DNA of 64,000 nt, from positions 1-64,000 of the forward strand of contig DATNPL010000200.1 in the NCBI GenBank assembly GCA_036703255.1. Direction: 5' to 3'. The number at the start of each line of letters is the position of its first letter. Position 1 is the first letter of the stretch. A program made the position numbers and the translations under genes. A model generated the notes under the pieces. It searched no databases. It was not told where the DNA came from and saw nothing but the letters and a program-made list of their open reading frames with translations. Below are positions 36,408 through 46,050 of the stretch, piece after piece. This DNA comes from Drouetiella sp036703255. GTDB taxonomy: Bacteria > Cyanobacteriota > Cyanobacteriia > Elainellales > Elainellaceae.

Positions 36408-37766
36408 ATGTCTTCCACTGGCGCATCATCCATGAAAAACCTGGCTATTCGTGGAGCTATCTGGACGATCGCTGGCTATGGAGCAGGACAGATTCTCAGG
36501 TTTGGCAGCAATCTTGTCTTAACTCGGCTGCTGTTTCCTGACTTGTTTGGACTGATGAGTCTGGTGTATGTGTTCATCACCGGATTGCACTTATTTTCTG
36601 ATTTAGGCATCCACACGAGTGTGGTACAAAACAAGCGTGGAGATGAGCCTTCTTTTCTCAACACGGCATGGACTTTACAGGTCATCCGTGGGGCAGGGCT
36701 GTGGATTTTATGTCTCGTGCTGGCTGTTCCAGTTTCTCGCCTGTACAACGAGCCGCAACTGCTTTGGTTACTGCCCATCGTTGGGTTCAATACAATTATT
36801 GCCGGATTCAATTCCACATCACTTTTCACGCTCAATCGCCACTTGTCTATCAAGCAACTGGCGATCTTTGAATTTTCTGGGCAGTTTGTATCCATTCTGG
36901 TGATGCTGATTTGGGCTTGGTTTAGCCCCACCATTTGGTCATTAGTGGTCGGAGGGCTAACCTCCAGCCTCTTTCAGATGTTATGGAGCCATAAGCTCAA
37001 CGGCGGTAAAGTAAATCGATTCACATGGGATAAAAGTTCAATCCATGAAATTGTCTCTTTTGGGAAGTGGATTTTTATCTCGACGGCGCTCTCGTTTTTG
37101 GCTTCTCAGGCCGATCGACTCATTTTGGGTAAGCTCTTCACCCTAGAACTCTTGGGAATTTATGGAGTTGCCTTCACCCTCTCTGATATTCCACGTCAGA
37201 TCGTGCTGGCAATCAGCAGTAAAGTCATCTTTCCTACTTACTCCAAGCTAATTGACCTACCCAGGGCTGAGTTCCTGAGCAAGATTCAACGCAGCCGTGG
37301 ATATATTCTCCTCGCCCTCGCTGTTGTCCTATCTGTGATCGTCTCTTTTGGCGATCTCCTCGTTGCGACTCTCTATGACAGCCGTTATGCCGCTGCAAGG
37401 TGGATGTTGCCCTTCTTGGCGCTTGGCACTTGGCCCATCATGTTGACCCAAACCATTGATCCTGTATTGTTTGCGATCGGGAAACCCCGATACATTGCCT
37501 TGGGGGCTTTCTTGAGTTCTTGCTGTTTTATTATCGGCATTCCAGTCGGTTTTTCGCTATATGGGCCTTTAGGAGCCGTCCTTAGCGTTGCGGTCAGCAA
37601 CATTCCACCCTGGATTGTTGTAGCTTACGCACTCTGGAGAGAGCAGTTGTCGGTTATTCGGCAAGATGCCATAGTGACTCTAGTGTTTGGAGGGGCGATC
37701 GCCGCCCTTCTGTTCGCTCGTTCTATGCTGGGCCTTGATTTTCCCTTCAATCAACTTTTTCTGTAA
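36408..37766 (+). CDS. Wzx-type lipid-linked oligosaccharide flippase (MOP superfamily)
   Basis: A 452-residue membrane protein with 12 or more helices. It belongs to the polysaccharide-export flippases, marked by AIRGAIWTIAGYGAGQILRFGSN-type N-terminus (about 12-35), TRLLFPDLFGLMSL and the central SFLASQADRLILGKLF segment. It moves undecaprenyl-linked repeat units across the inner membrane. GGAG seven bases upstream supports ATG 36408. It is the first gene of a rightward cluster with two glycosyltransferases, an oxygenase and a polymerase. Confidence 0.92.
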   Translation: MSSTGASSMKNLAIRGAIWTIAGYGAGQILRFGSNLVLTRLLFPDLFGLMSLVYVFITGLHLFSDLGIHTSVVQNKRGDEPSFLNTAWTLQVIRGAGLWILCLVLAVPVSRLYNEPQLLWLLPIVGFNTIIAGFNSTSLFTLNRHLSIKQLAIFEFSGQFVSILVMLIWAWFSPTIWSLVVGGLTSSLFQMLWSHKLNGGKVNRFTWDKSSIHEIVSFGKWIFISTALSFLASQADRLILGKLFTLELLGIYGVAFTLSDIPRQIVLAISSKVIFPTYSKLIDLPRAEFLSKIQRSRGYILLALAVVLSVIVSFGDLLVATLYDSRYAAARWMLPFLALGTWPIMLTQTIDPVLFAIGKPRYIALGAFLSSCCFIIGIPVGFSLYGPLGAVLSVAVSNIPPWIVVAYALWREQLSVIRQDAIVTLVFGGAIAALLFARSMLGLDFPFNQLFL

Positions 37767-37874
37767 GGATTGGGTCTTTAACTAAAAGTTCGTTCACCGT
37801 GTGAGTGAACTGTTATTTGGTGCATCTATTGTGGGAAAGCTGTACAAAAAATTAGCAAAGTAAACGAGAAAAAT

Positions 37875-38840
37875 ATGTTGCCACTCGTAAGTGTTTTAAT
37901 CACTGTCCGCAATGCCGAAGCCTACATCTCAGAAACCCTAGCTTCGATTTTGCGGGAACGTACGATTCCCCTTGAAATTGTTCTTGTGGATAATGGCTGC
38001 ACAGACAAAACCGTTGAAAAGGCACTTGCATTTCAAGACGAGCGCATTCGGATTGTTCCAGGCCCTAAAAAGGGAATTTCACATGCGCTGAACGTTGCCT
38101 ATGCAGCGGCTCGGGGCGAAATCCTCATGCGCTGCGATGGAGACGATCTCTTTCCCGCTGAGCGGATTACTCGGCAAGTTGAATGGCTGAAGGCGAATCC
38201 AGATTTTGGCGCAGTCTGCGGTGGGTTTTCAACGATCGATGTTAAAAGCGCATTGTTAGCAAACTTGGGGCTTGATGCTGACGTTCAAGAAATTACGGAA
38301 GAGTTGAGAAGGGGCGAGACTCGAACTCACATCGGCACTTTTGCCATGAGGGCTGAAGCTGTTAAAGCTTCTGGCTACAGTCGCGAATACTTTGACTGCT
38401 TTGAGGACATAGATTTTCAACTTCGCTTGGGCGAGACCTGCCGAGTCGGATATCTTTGCGAGATAGAGTATTGCTACCGTTTACACCCCAAGTCTGTCAC
38501 TCACTCTCAAAGCAATACACTTCGCGAGTTTTACGATGCAACCGCTCTTGAGTTTCAGCGGCAGCGCCTTACCACAGGTGAAGATAACTTGCAGCGGGGC
38601 TGCCCCCCTCCGCTTCCCAGACCCGGTGACAAGTCAGGCATTAGCACAGCCTCTCATGTACAGGGGATGCTACTTCAGAGCGCCTGGGCAGAGCATCAAG
38701 CTGGGCGCAAACAAAAAGCTCTGGCGTTTGGTCTGCGTTCTATGATGACTCAACCCATTAGCCTTGCTGCATGGCGAAATTTGTTTGCTTTGGCTGTTAA
38801 ACCTTGTCGGGGAACACTCAAAATATCCGGTAGGGTTTAG
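37875..38840 (+). CDS. Glycosyltransferase family 2
   Basis: A 321-residue GT-A fold enzyme. It starts VSVLITVRNAEAYISETLASIL, typical of GT2, with VDNGCTDKT binding the nucleotide and the DxD-type metal motif in MRCDGDDLFPAERI (about 90-103). The acceptor side shows YFDCFEDIDFQLRL (ED motif, about 177-190). It transfers a sugar to a growing lipid-linked glycan on the cytoplasmic face. No membrane helix is seen. The sugar cannot be predicted. It lies 108 bases after the flippase. Confidence 0.92.
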   Translation: MLPLVSVLITVRNAEAYISETLASILRERTIPLEIVLVDNGCTDKTVEKALAFQDERIRIVPGPKKGISHALNVAYAAARGEILMRCDGDDLFPAERITRQVEWLKANPDFGAVCGGFSTIDVKSALLANLGLDADVQEITEELRRGETRTHIGTFAMRAEAVKASGYSREYFDCFEDIDFQLRLGETCRVGYLCEIEYCYRLHPKSVTHSQSNTLREFYDATALEFQRQRLTTGEDNLQRGCPPPLPRPGDKSGISTASHVQGMLLQSAWAEHQAGRKQKALAFGLRSMMTQPISLAAWRNLFALAVKPCRGTLKISGRV

Positions 38841-38903
38841 TTCAACGATTTAACTTAGGCTGTTTAACAGGAGAATTTTGAATATTATGTGTTCCCGATC
38901 GCT

Positions 38904-40010
38904 ATGAAAATTACGTTTGTTATGGCAAGTGGCTTTGCCCTGACTGGTGGAGATCGCGTGGTGGCGACCTATGCTGAATGTCTACATAAACAGGGTCACG
39001 AGGTTCTAGTCGTTTCTCGACCTCGTCGTGGGATAAGTTTGCGTGAGCGCGCCCGCGCCCTGATGAAAGGGCAGCTGTGGTTGTCAGATGACAGTAAGAG
39101 TCCCTCTCACTTTGACAATCTGGATGTTCCCTGTCGGTTAACCGATCACTTCGGGCCTGTCACAAATGATGATCTGCCCGATGCCGATGTTGTGATTGCG
39201 ACTTGGTGGGAAACAGCTGAATGGGTGGCTAATCTCTCTCCAAGTAAAGGTGCAAAGGCTTACTTCATCCAGCATCATGAAAATTTTGACTATCTGCCTA
39301 AAAAGCAGGTTGAAGCAAGCTATCGATTGCCCTTGCACAAGATTACGATCGCTCAATGGCTCGTAGACCTGATGGGAACGCTGTACGATGATCACCATGT
39401 TTCTCTGGTGCCCAACAGCGTTGATACCAAACAGTTCTATGCTTCTCCACGCGGCAGGCAGCAAGTGCCAACCGTTGGCTTGACCTACTCTGGCATTCCC
39501 TGGAAAGGATGCGACATTGCCCTTGAAGCTTTCTCGATCGCCGCTCAGCAGATACCCAACTTACGCCTTTTATCCTTTGGCAGCAGTCACCCTAAACCTG
39601 ATTTGCCGTTGCCCGTGGGCACCGAATTCCTTTTCAGCCCTTCTCAAGAGGTGATTAGACAAATTTATTCCAGGTGTGATGCTTGGCTTTTCAGCAGCCG
39701 CATTGAGGGATATGGTCTACCCATTCTAGAAGCAATGGCTTGTCGCACTCCCGTGATCGGCACGCCTGCTGGAGCCGCACCCGAACTGCTTTCAAATGGA
39801 GCAGGTTTACTGGTTAACCCTGAAGATCCGGTAGACATGGCAAAAGCAATAGTTAAAATCTATCAGCTTTCAGAAGATCAGTGGAAAGCCATGTCTGATA
39901 TGGCCTATGCAAAGGTGACAGGCTATCCAATGGAAGCTGCAACTAAGCTTTTTGAATCAGCTCTCCAGATTGCCATAGAGCGTTCCCAGCAGGGAGCGAT
40001 TTGCAAGTAG
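38904..40010 (+). CDS. Glycosyltransferase family 4
   Basis: A 368-residue GT-B enzyme. The N-terminal MKITFVMASGFALTGGDRVVATYAE-type start (ATG 38904, preferred to GTG 38889) carries the glycine-rich loop. The C-terminal nucleotide-sugar domain holds RIEGYGLPILEAMACRTPV, with the E-x7-E pair, followed by PAGAAPELL. It presumably adds a further sugar to the repeat unit. It follows the GT2 gene after 63 bases. Confidence 0.92.
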   Translation: MKITFVMASGFALTGGDRVVATYAECLHKQGHEVLVVSRPRRGISLRERARALMKGQLWLSDDSKSPSHFDNLDVPCRLTDHFGPVTNDDLPDADVVIATWWETAEWVANLSPSKGAKAYFIQHHENFDYLPKKQVEASYRLPLHKITIAQWLVDLMGTLYDDHHVSLVPNSVDTKQFYASPRGRQQVPTVGLTYSGIPWKGCDIALEAFSIAAQQIPNLRLLSFGSSHPKPDLPLPVGTEFLFSPSQEVIRQIYSRCDAWLFSSRIEGYGLPILEAMACRTPVIGTPAGAAPELLSNGAGLLVNPEDPVDMAKAIVKIYQLSEDQWKAMSDMAYAKVTGYPMEAATKLFESALQIAIERSQQGAICK

Positions 40011-40333
40011 CGATCGGAGTTGGGCTAGCTCGATGCCTGCGATCGCCCGAGTGCAGCCAATGGATAGCTGTTGTGCTGGCTTAACTAAGCCAGCCAATCG
40101 CCTCAGAGCTTCTGCGCTTCAGAGGTTATGCAGCCTTGACAAAAATAGAATCTTCCTGCTCGTCAAACGAAGCTTTTATGAAGGCGTTTGTTTTCAACCC
40201 AGGAATCTGAAAGGAGTTTGATACCCTTTACGTATCTGTTAGGTTAAATCGCAAACCAAGATCATTTTAATCGAGCGAGCGAATAGATAGGCAACCGTTC
40301 AAGGTAACTGAAGAAATAGGCTAGGAGGCGAGA
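40011..40333. other. Gap inside the polysaccharide cluster
   Basis: A 62-codon frame at 40033-40221 overlaps a HIP1 site and has no ribosome site or recognisable protein, so I do not call it. An AGGAGG at its right end serves the next gene. Its length suggests an internal promoter. Confidence 0.4.
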
Positions 40334-41149
40334 ATGAAGCTAAGTTCAACATATTATCTTGACCCAGATTACTTAAACAATTTGGTCGATAAACATGGTG
40401 AAAACTATAAGGCTGCCAAACCTTTCCCCCATGTTGTGATTGACAACTTTCTGCCAGAAACCCTTCTAGATTCAATCCTAGGCGAGTTTCCAAGGGCAGG
40501 GGCGATCGAATGGCAAAAGTTTGAAGCTGCTGCTGAAAGAAAGTTAGCTTCAAAGTCTGAACTCCAGATGGGAGAAATGACTCGTTTCCTGCTGTATCAG
40601 CTGAATTCTTCCACTTTCATTACCTTTCTAGAGCGACTGACAGGAGTCGATGGGCTGATCCCTGATCCCCACTTTGAAGGCGGTGGGCTGCACCAGATCG
40701 AGCCAGGTGGATTTCTAAAAATGCATGTTGACTTTAACCGCAATGCTCGGCTGCGTCTCGATCGCCGTCTCAATCTACTGGTATACCTCAATAAAGATTG
40801 GGAAGAAGCATACGGTGGGCATTTGGAGCTTTGGGACAAGGACGTAACTCAGTGCAGTAAGAAAATACTGCCTATTTTTAATCGCTGCGTAGTCTTTACA
40901 ACCACTGATTTTTCGTTCCACGGGCATCCTGAACCTCTCACCTGTCCCGAAGGTGAAACTCGGAAGTCTTTGGCACTCTACTACTACAGTAACGGTCGTC
41001 CAGCCTCCGAAATTCGGAAAGGCAGTGCTGGACACTCAACTCTGTTCCGTGCCCGACCGGGTGAGACGCTCAAGATTGAAAAGAAGCCGATCGGCTCTCG
41101 CGTTAAAGCATCCATCAAGAAGTTAATTCTACCTATGACTAAAAGCTAG
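40334..41149 (+). CDS. 2-oxoglutarate/Fe(II)-dependent oxygenase (prolyl-4-hydroxylase-like)
   Basis: A 271-residue enzyme. The jelly-roll iron site is HVDF (His131, Asp133) plus a distal His in SFHGHPEPL (196 or 198). The 2-oxoglutarate-binding Arg is in ETRKSLALYYY (about 210). It hydroxylates a C-H bond using O2 and 2-oxoglutarate. The family includes prolyl hydroxylases and enzymes embedded in glycan clusters, where they may hydroxylate lipid or sugar intermediates. AGGAGG seven bases upstream fixes the start. Confidence 0.88.
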   Translation: MKLSSTYYLDPDYLNNLVDKHGENYKAAKPFPHVVIDNFLPETLLDSILGEFPRAGAIEWQKFEAAAERKLASKSELQMGEMTRFLLYQLNSSTFITFLERLTGVDGLIPDPHFEGGGLHQIEPGGFLKMHVDFNRNARLRLDRRLNLLVYLNKDWEEAYGGHLELWDKDVTQCSKKILPIFNRCVVFTTTDFSFHGHPEPLTCPEGETRKSLALYYYSNGRPASEIRKGSAGHSTLFRARPGETLKIEKKPIGSRVKASIKKLILPMTKS

Positions 41150-41316
41150 GCTATGGTTTAGGAAGGGCTACAAAGCCAGCTCTTATGGATCAATGATACG
41201 AAGGGACTGACTCGCAAGATTCGTAGCAGATCTTCACCATCCATATCCGCGTGGCAAGCGTCAGCTTATAACAATCCTTGTTTTTTAGATGAGTTAACTG
41301 TTGCAGAGAGGTCGCT

Positions 41317-42738
41317 ATGGGATTTACGCTTCCTAATAATCCAGCAGGATATGTGGCTATCACGGTTCCCATAGTCATGTTTCTCTGGATTCCCGCAGTC
41401 CTCTACTTGTTTTCTCGTTTTCCCGCTAGGAAAGCAGTCATTATTAGCTTTCTGGCAGCATGGCTATTTCTGCCGCAAGCAGAGCTAGTGCTTCCTGGCA
41501 TTCCAGACTACGACAAAATGTCGGCGACCTGCTACGGCATCCTACTAGCCACCTTCATATTTGACGTGGGTCGTTTCCGCACCTTTAAGTTCAGCTGGCT
41601 AGATATACCTATGGCCATTTGGTGCTTCTGCCCGTTTATTTCATCCATGACCAATGACTTGGGGCCTTACGATGGCTTTGCAGCATTCCTGGATCAAACG
41701 ATGGTTTGGGGTGTGCCCTACTTCTTAGGCCGTATTTACTTCAACACGCTTGAAGGATTGCGGCAGTTGGCTATGGGGATATTTTTAGGCGGGCTAGTCT
41801 ATGTGCCCCTATGTTTAATTGAGGTGCGAATCAGCCCCCAACTGCATAAGATTGTCTACGGAGACTTTCCTCACTCATTCGCTCAGATGATACGAGATGG
41901 AGGCTATAGACCCAACGTATTCATGGAAACGGGATTAATGGTATCAGCCTTTATGATGGCAGCTACTTTAATTGGACTCTGGTTTTGGCAATCAGGTGCA
42001 GTCAAACAGATCTGGAATATCCCTATGCCTTGGCTAGTTACCACTTTGGTATTGACATTTGCCGTCCTAAAGTCTTACGGTGCCTACTCTCTACTGATTG
42101 TAGGTGTGGGAACCTTGTTTATCGCTAAGCAATTTCGTACAGGATTCCCAGTTTTTGTGCTTGTCGCAGGTATAGTCGTTTACCTATACGTCAATGCCGG
42201 GACTGAAACCTATTCTTCTGACCAGCTTATTGACTACTTATCTGGCATATTCCCTCCAGAGCGGATTCAGTCTTACGAATTTAGACTGAATAACGAGGAA
42301 ATACTGGTTGACCATGCTAGAGAAAGGTTTATTTTTGGTTGGGCAGGTTGGAGTCGTTCTAGGGTCGTTTTGGATGAATATGGCACCACAACTGTCCAAG
42401 ATAGCCTGTGGGTCATAGCCCTTGGCCAATATGGCCTCGTCGGATTGATTAGCTGTTTCACCTCCATGCTTTCACCCATCTTGGCTCTGATCATGAACCG
42501 TTATCCAGCCAGTCTGTGGCTAAATCGTAAGGTTGCAGCAGCAGCAGCTCTGAGTGTAATCATCACGCTGTACATGGTAGATTGCATTCTCAATGCAATG
42601 ATTAATCCCATCTACATCTTGGCCTGTGGAGGAATTGCGACTTTAGCGCTAAGACCTAGAGAGCTGGATAGAAGCAACCGGAGAGTATTGCAGCGGGGGC
42701 GATGGCAAACAGAGGAAGCTGAAAGCACTGCCTCCTGA
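41317..42738 (+). CDS. Wzy-like polysaccharide polymerase or ligase (membrane)
   Basis: A 473-residue protein with about 11-12 membrane helices. A large loop (about 300-350, YSSDQLIDYLSGIFPPERIQ to RERFIFGWAGWSRSR) lies outside the membrane, in the layout of Wzy/O-antigen-ligase proteins. It would join lipid-linked repeat units on the periplasmic face. Sequence identity among such proteins is low, so the call rests on topology and on position as last gene of the cluster. The GAGAGG before ATG supports the start. Confidence 0.75.
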   Translation: MGFTLPNNPAGYVAITVPIVMFLWIPAVLYLFSRFPARKAVIISFLAAWLFLPQAELVLPGIPDYDKMSATCYGILLATFIFDVGRFRTFKFSWLDIPMAIWCFCPFISSMTNDLGPYDGFAAFLDQTMVWGVPYFLGRIYFNTLEGLRQLAMGIFLGGLVYVPLCLIEVRISPQLHKIVYGDFPHSFAQMIRDGGYRPNVFMETGLMVSAFMMAATLIGLWFWQSGAVKQIWNIPMPWLVTTLVLTFAVLKSYGAYSLLIVGVGTLFIAKQFRTGFPVFVLVAGIVVYLYVNAGTETYSSDQLIDYLSGIFPPERIQSYEFRLNNEEILVDHARERFIFGWAGWSRSRVVLDEYGTTTVQDSLWVIALGQYGLVGLISCFTSMLSPILALIMNRYPASLWLNRKVAAAAALSVIITLYMVDCILNAMINPIYILACGGIATLALRPRELDRSNRRVLQRGRWQTEEAESTAS

Positions 42739-42913
42739 TGTCTCTGTGTCTTTTACCGCGAAGCAACCGACAGAAAGCAAGAAATCAGCAAAGCTAGGAA
42801 ATTAAGCTGAAGCCGCTGCCCTGCTTGATTCATAGAATTGTGGTTGTCCAGTCCAGGTGTCAGGATTTGTCTATCCGTTCGCGCTCTTTTGGTTCTAGCT
42901 GAAGCCAGAAGCC

Positions 42914-43306
42914 TTACTCAATCAGGGTTTGAGAATTGGTATGGGGGCGCGTATACCACCAAGCCCAGGCAATAAGGACAGCTTGCAAGGGTAGCCTGCC
43001 CCAAAGCAGCCAGGGCGAATCGGGTATGCCATCCAGGTGAATGCGATTGACTGCCATGTTGATGTTGGCAGGGAAAACTGCAATAAATAGGGCAATTAAT
43101 CCCCATGCGGCAGCTTGGTTCACCCAAGGCAGCAACAGGCCTACGCCACCTAAAATTTCAAAGACGCCGCTGATATAAACTAGCGCCAGTGGAGCAGGCA
43201 AAAAAGACGGCACAATTTTGACAAATGGCTCAGGCGTGACCCAATGCAGAACCCCTGCTGTCACCATAAAAACGGCTAACACGACCCTGAGAATAGCTTT
43301 GAGCAT
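42914..43306 (-). CDS. DoxX-family membrane protein
   Basis: A 130-residue protein with four membrane helices: LKAILRVVLAVFMVTAGVLHW, ALVYISGVFEILGGVGLLLPW, a third about residues 75-92, and LPLQAVLIAWAWWY. The GVFEILGGVGLL block and the short four-helix layout match DoxX/SURF4-like proteins, some of which are tied to redox or detoxification. The role here is unknown. ATG 43306 is preferred over TTG 43318. Confidence 0.8.
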   Translation of the reverse strand: MLKAILRVVLAVFMVTAGVLHWVTPEPFVKIVPSFLPAPLALVYISGVFEILGGVGLLLPWVNQAAAWGLIALFIAVFPANINMAVNRIHLDGIPDSPWLLWGRLPLQAVLIAWAWWYTRPHTNSQTLIE

Positions 43307-43516
43307 GTTCACGAGCAATCTGAATATTTTTCAGCCTTACCTTACATGAATTTGTATTACTGCGGCATCTGGCTCAAGCAAGACTTACGATTTTTGCCTG
43401 TTGATAATTGAAGGCGCGAATCGCAGTACAAGGTGTTTACTCAAGGAACTTTTTACAGATTCCTAGATTCTCTAGATCTGTTATCAGATCAGCGTAATTC
43501 TACCGCTCAAGCAAGC

Positions 43517-43822
43517 ATGTCCTTACCCAAAACCCAGTTTTCTTCACAGCCGTCAGAAAGTCATTTTGCCAGTACCGAACTGACGGACGATAATATTTTG
43601 GTTGCTGTCGCGAGTCAATTTAGCAAACTCTTGCAGGCACACAAACTCTCAGTAGCCCAAACCGATATTTCCTCTGAGGATATGGCACGGGTTGATACCA
43701 TTAAACAAGCTGCGATCGCCAAAATTATCCTGTTGCTAACGGCATACTACAGAAATCAAGGCTGGAACCCGCAAGACATCAAGACCTCAGTTTTAAACAT
43801 GCTGGATCAGCCGCACAACTGA
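43517..43822 (+). CDS. Small protein of unknown function
   Basis: A 101-residue soluble protein (129 if it starts at GTG 43433). The C-terminal half looks well ordered: VAVASQFSKLLQAHKLSVAQ, then QAAIAKIILLLTAYYRNQGWNPQDIKTSVLNML, a helical bundle. The N-terminal part is polar and Ser-rich. I recognise no family. Neighbours give no hint. Confidence 0.5.
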   Translation: MSLPKTQFSSQPSESHFASTELTDDNILVAVASQFSKLLQAHKLSVAQTDISSEDMARVDTIKQAAIAKIILLLTAYYRNQGWNPQDIKTSVLNMLDQPHN

Positions 43823-43904
43823 CTTAGGCTTATCCTGCTCACGGCTGCCAGCGATCGCTTCATATCAAATCTGGCTGCAAACTCACGCTGTGGACGCAGC
43901 AGAG

Positions 43905-45656
43905 CTAAATACTTACAAAATCAGCCGATGTAATTTGACCCACAGAGATAGACTGCAACAGCGCTAGCTGATCGCCACCTGCTCGAATCAATGTGTTTCG
44001 CCCAGAAGCTGTGATAGTCAGATCGCTAAAGCGTAACCCGCCTGACAGTGCCAACCGATCGCTGCCGTTTTGAAAATCTACGATCGTATCGCGTCCTTCT
44101 CGTCGCCGCAGGACAAAGCGATCGCTGCCCCCGCCGCCGCTCAGAATATCGCTGCCTCTGCCTCCATCAAGCCGATCGCGACCAATACCCCCCATTAGCG
44201 AATCTCTGTCGTTGCCGCCAAAAAGCTGGTCGCTGCCACCGCCACCCACCAGAGTATCTCTGCCGTTGCTGCCTGTGAGCGTGTCATTGCCACTGCCACC
44301 CTCTAGGCGATCGTTGCCGCGATCGCCATTGAGTCGGTCATTGCCCGCATCTCCAAAGAGGCTATCGTCACCCTCGCCGCCAGAAAGCGTATCGTTCCCC
44401 GCACCTCCTGCGAAGCGATCGCTGACGGCGGTACCTGTCAACCGATCGGCTCCTGAGGTACCGAAATTTTCTAGCTCGGTGCTGAGCAAACGTTGGGCAA
44501 AAATGCCGTTGCCGCTGCCATCTTTGGCGGCATCGACCCAGGCAATCACTGGATTACCGCTGGCATCTAGCGCAATTGCAGGTCTACTATCCCCTGCTGT
44601 CGTAGGATTACTCAGTCGGAAATCATTGCCTTTCGGTGTGCCATCTGCCCGAAACGCTCGAGCGTAGATTGCTCCACCAAAGACATCCCAGCTAATAACA
44701 AAATCTCCATTGGGTGCCACGGTAAGGTCGGGCTGCTGCTCAAAATTGCGATCGACCTGCTGAATGCCTAATTCAGCCCCTAGAGGATTGCCGCTGCTGT
44801 CAAACCGCTGGGCACGAATACCGGAGTCAAAATCTTCCCAGGCAATCACAAAGTTTCCGGCTGCATCTACGCTTACCGTAGAATAAGTTTGCGAGTTGGT
44901 GACTTTAGTATTGACGAGAAATTGTCCCCCTTGCGCTATGCCATCGCTGTTGTATCGCTGGGCAACAATATCATTGCTGCCAGATTCGGCTCTGTTTTCT
45001 GTCCAAGTGATGATTAGGTTTCCGGCTGGATCGATCGCCACATCTGGGTCATCCGCATCGGCAGAAAGATTGACTTTGAAGGCATCGCCTTGCGGCACGC
45101 CATTTTCGGCAAAGCGCCGCGCAAATACGCCCAAATTAGCGCCTGTAGGAGAAAGAAATTGATCCCAAGCAATGACAAAATCGCCGCTAGCATTCATGGC
45201 GATCGTTGGCTTTTGTCCTAGCTGTTGTTCGGGCGAACTCGAACCAATGGGAAAAATAGTTGTGTCTCGACTGGCTAAAAACTCTTCGCCTAAAGGATTA
45301 TCGTTGCTGTCAAAGCGACGGGCATAAATGCCGTTTTCATTAGTTGTATTTCCGGCAGGGCTGCCAATGATAAAGGGTCGCCCAGTATCTACCCAAGCCA
45401 CCACAAAATTTCCCGCAGCATCTACCGCTACCGTTGGATCGGTCTGACTGCCGTTTGCAAAGCTATTAACCCGGAATTCGCTCAAAACATTGCCATTGCT
45501 GTCATAGCGTTTGGCATAGATATTCTTGTCGGAGCCGACATCGCCCTCCTGTCCGGCACTTTGCCAAACCACAATGAAATTTCCGGCGGCATCACGGGCG
45601 ACAGCGACTCCATCCTGAGCATTGGGCGTAAAGCTATTTACAGGAAATTCAGCCAT
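43905..45656 (-). CDS. RTX protein with seven N-terminal propeller-like repeats
   Basis: A 583-residue protein. The first 395 residues hold seven units of about 45-70 residues, each with AxDAxGNFVxAW, then a GIYARRFDSNGNPLG strand and a short turn. Seven such blades suggest a beta-propeller. RTX nonapeptides (about 400-520, GGxGNDxLxG, some fifteen copies) and the C-terminal module (DTIVDFQNGSDRLAL to ITSADFVSI) follow. That end closely matches the end of the 23210 protein, so both probably leave through the same type I system. There is no signal peptide. Probable surface or extracellular binding protein. Confidence 0.8.
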   Translation of the reverse strand: MAEFPVNSFTPNAQDGVAVARDAAGNFIVVWQSAGQEGDVGSDKNIYAKRYDSNGNVLSEFRVNSFANGSQTDPTVAVDAAGNFVVAWVDTGRPFIIGSPAGNTTNENGIYARRFDSNDNPLGEEFLASRDTTIFPIGSSSPEQQLGQKPTIAMNASGDFVIAWDQFLSPTGANLGVFARRFAENGVPQGDAFKVNLSADADDPDVAIDPAGNLIITWTENRAESGSNDIVAQRYNSDGIAQGGQFLVNTKVTNSQTYSTVSVDAAGNFVIAWEDFDSGIRAQRFDSSGNPLGAELGIQQVDRNFEQQPDLTVAPNGDFVISWDVFGGAIYARAFRADGTPKGNDFRLSNPTTAGDSRPAIALDASGNPVIAWVDAAKDGSGNGIFAQRLLSTELENFGTSGADRLTGTAVSDRFAGGAGNDTLSGGEGDDSLFGDAGNDRLNGDRGNDRLEGGSGNDTLTGSNGRDTLVGGGGSDQLFGGNDRDSLMGGIGRDRLDGGRGSDILSGGGGSDRFVLRRREGRDTIVDFQNGSDRLALSGGLRFSDLTITASGRNTLIRAGGDQLALLQSISVGQITSADFVSI

Positions 45657-46050
45657 GATTTATTTTCTCCCGACCAAGAATAAATGAGCGTAAAACATAA
45701 TGAGCGGGTTTATTTTGGGTTTGCTATAGATGTTTTTCAAACATCCAATGCGGGCGATTGCTGAGCAAAATAAAAATGCAAGCTTATTGAATCTACCGAT
45801 GCAGAACCATACGCAAGGTTAATTAGAAACTCAGGATTGAATTCAGTCTGTCCTTGCAAAGAAATATTGCTTAAATGCCGATCGCCCAAACCGCTCTGTT
45901 TCCCTGTAGGGTGCAGTCAGATGATTTATGCAGGCTCAGTACGCAAATTTTTTTATGCCAGCTTTTAGGGTTTTGTAGCATTTTCTGTGCAGCCACCAAA
46001 CCCTAAAATTTCGGCATTTTTTATCGATGAAATTTATTCATAGCTGTAGC
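45657..46050. other. Intergenic region with a terminator-like hairpin
   Basis: It separates the leftward RTX gene from the end of the leftward DUF2079 gene. TTTTAGGGTTT (45963-45973) pairs with AAACCCTAAAA (45998-46008) and could terminate the DUF2079 transcript. The RTX promoter must lie in the left half. No gene seen. Confidence 0.5.

Noticed and set aside
36335..36541. 68-codon frame overlapping the flippase start
   Set aside because: Different frame from the clear membrane protein, which has a good ribosome site at 36408.
38305..38340. GACTCGAAC stretch resembling a tRNA T-arm
   Set aside because: It is inside the GT2 coding frame and no cloverleaf can be drawn around it. No tRNA or rRNA gene was recognised anywhere.
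40033..40221. 62-codon frame in the polysaccharide cluster gap
   Set aside because: No ribosome site, Cys/Arg-rich random-looking composition and no recognised family.
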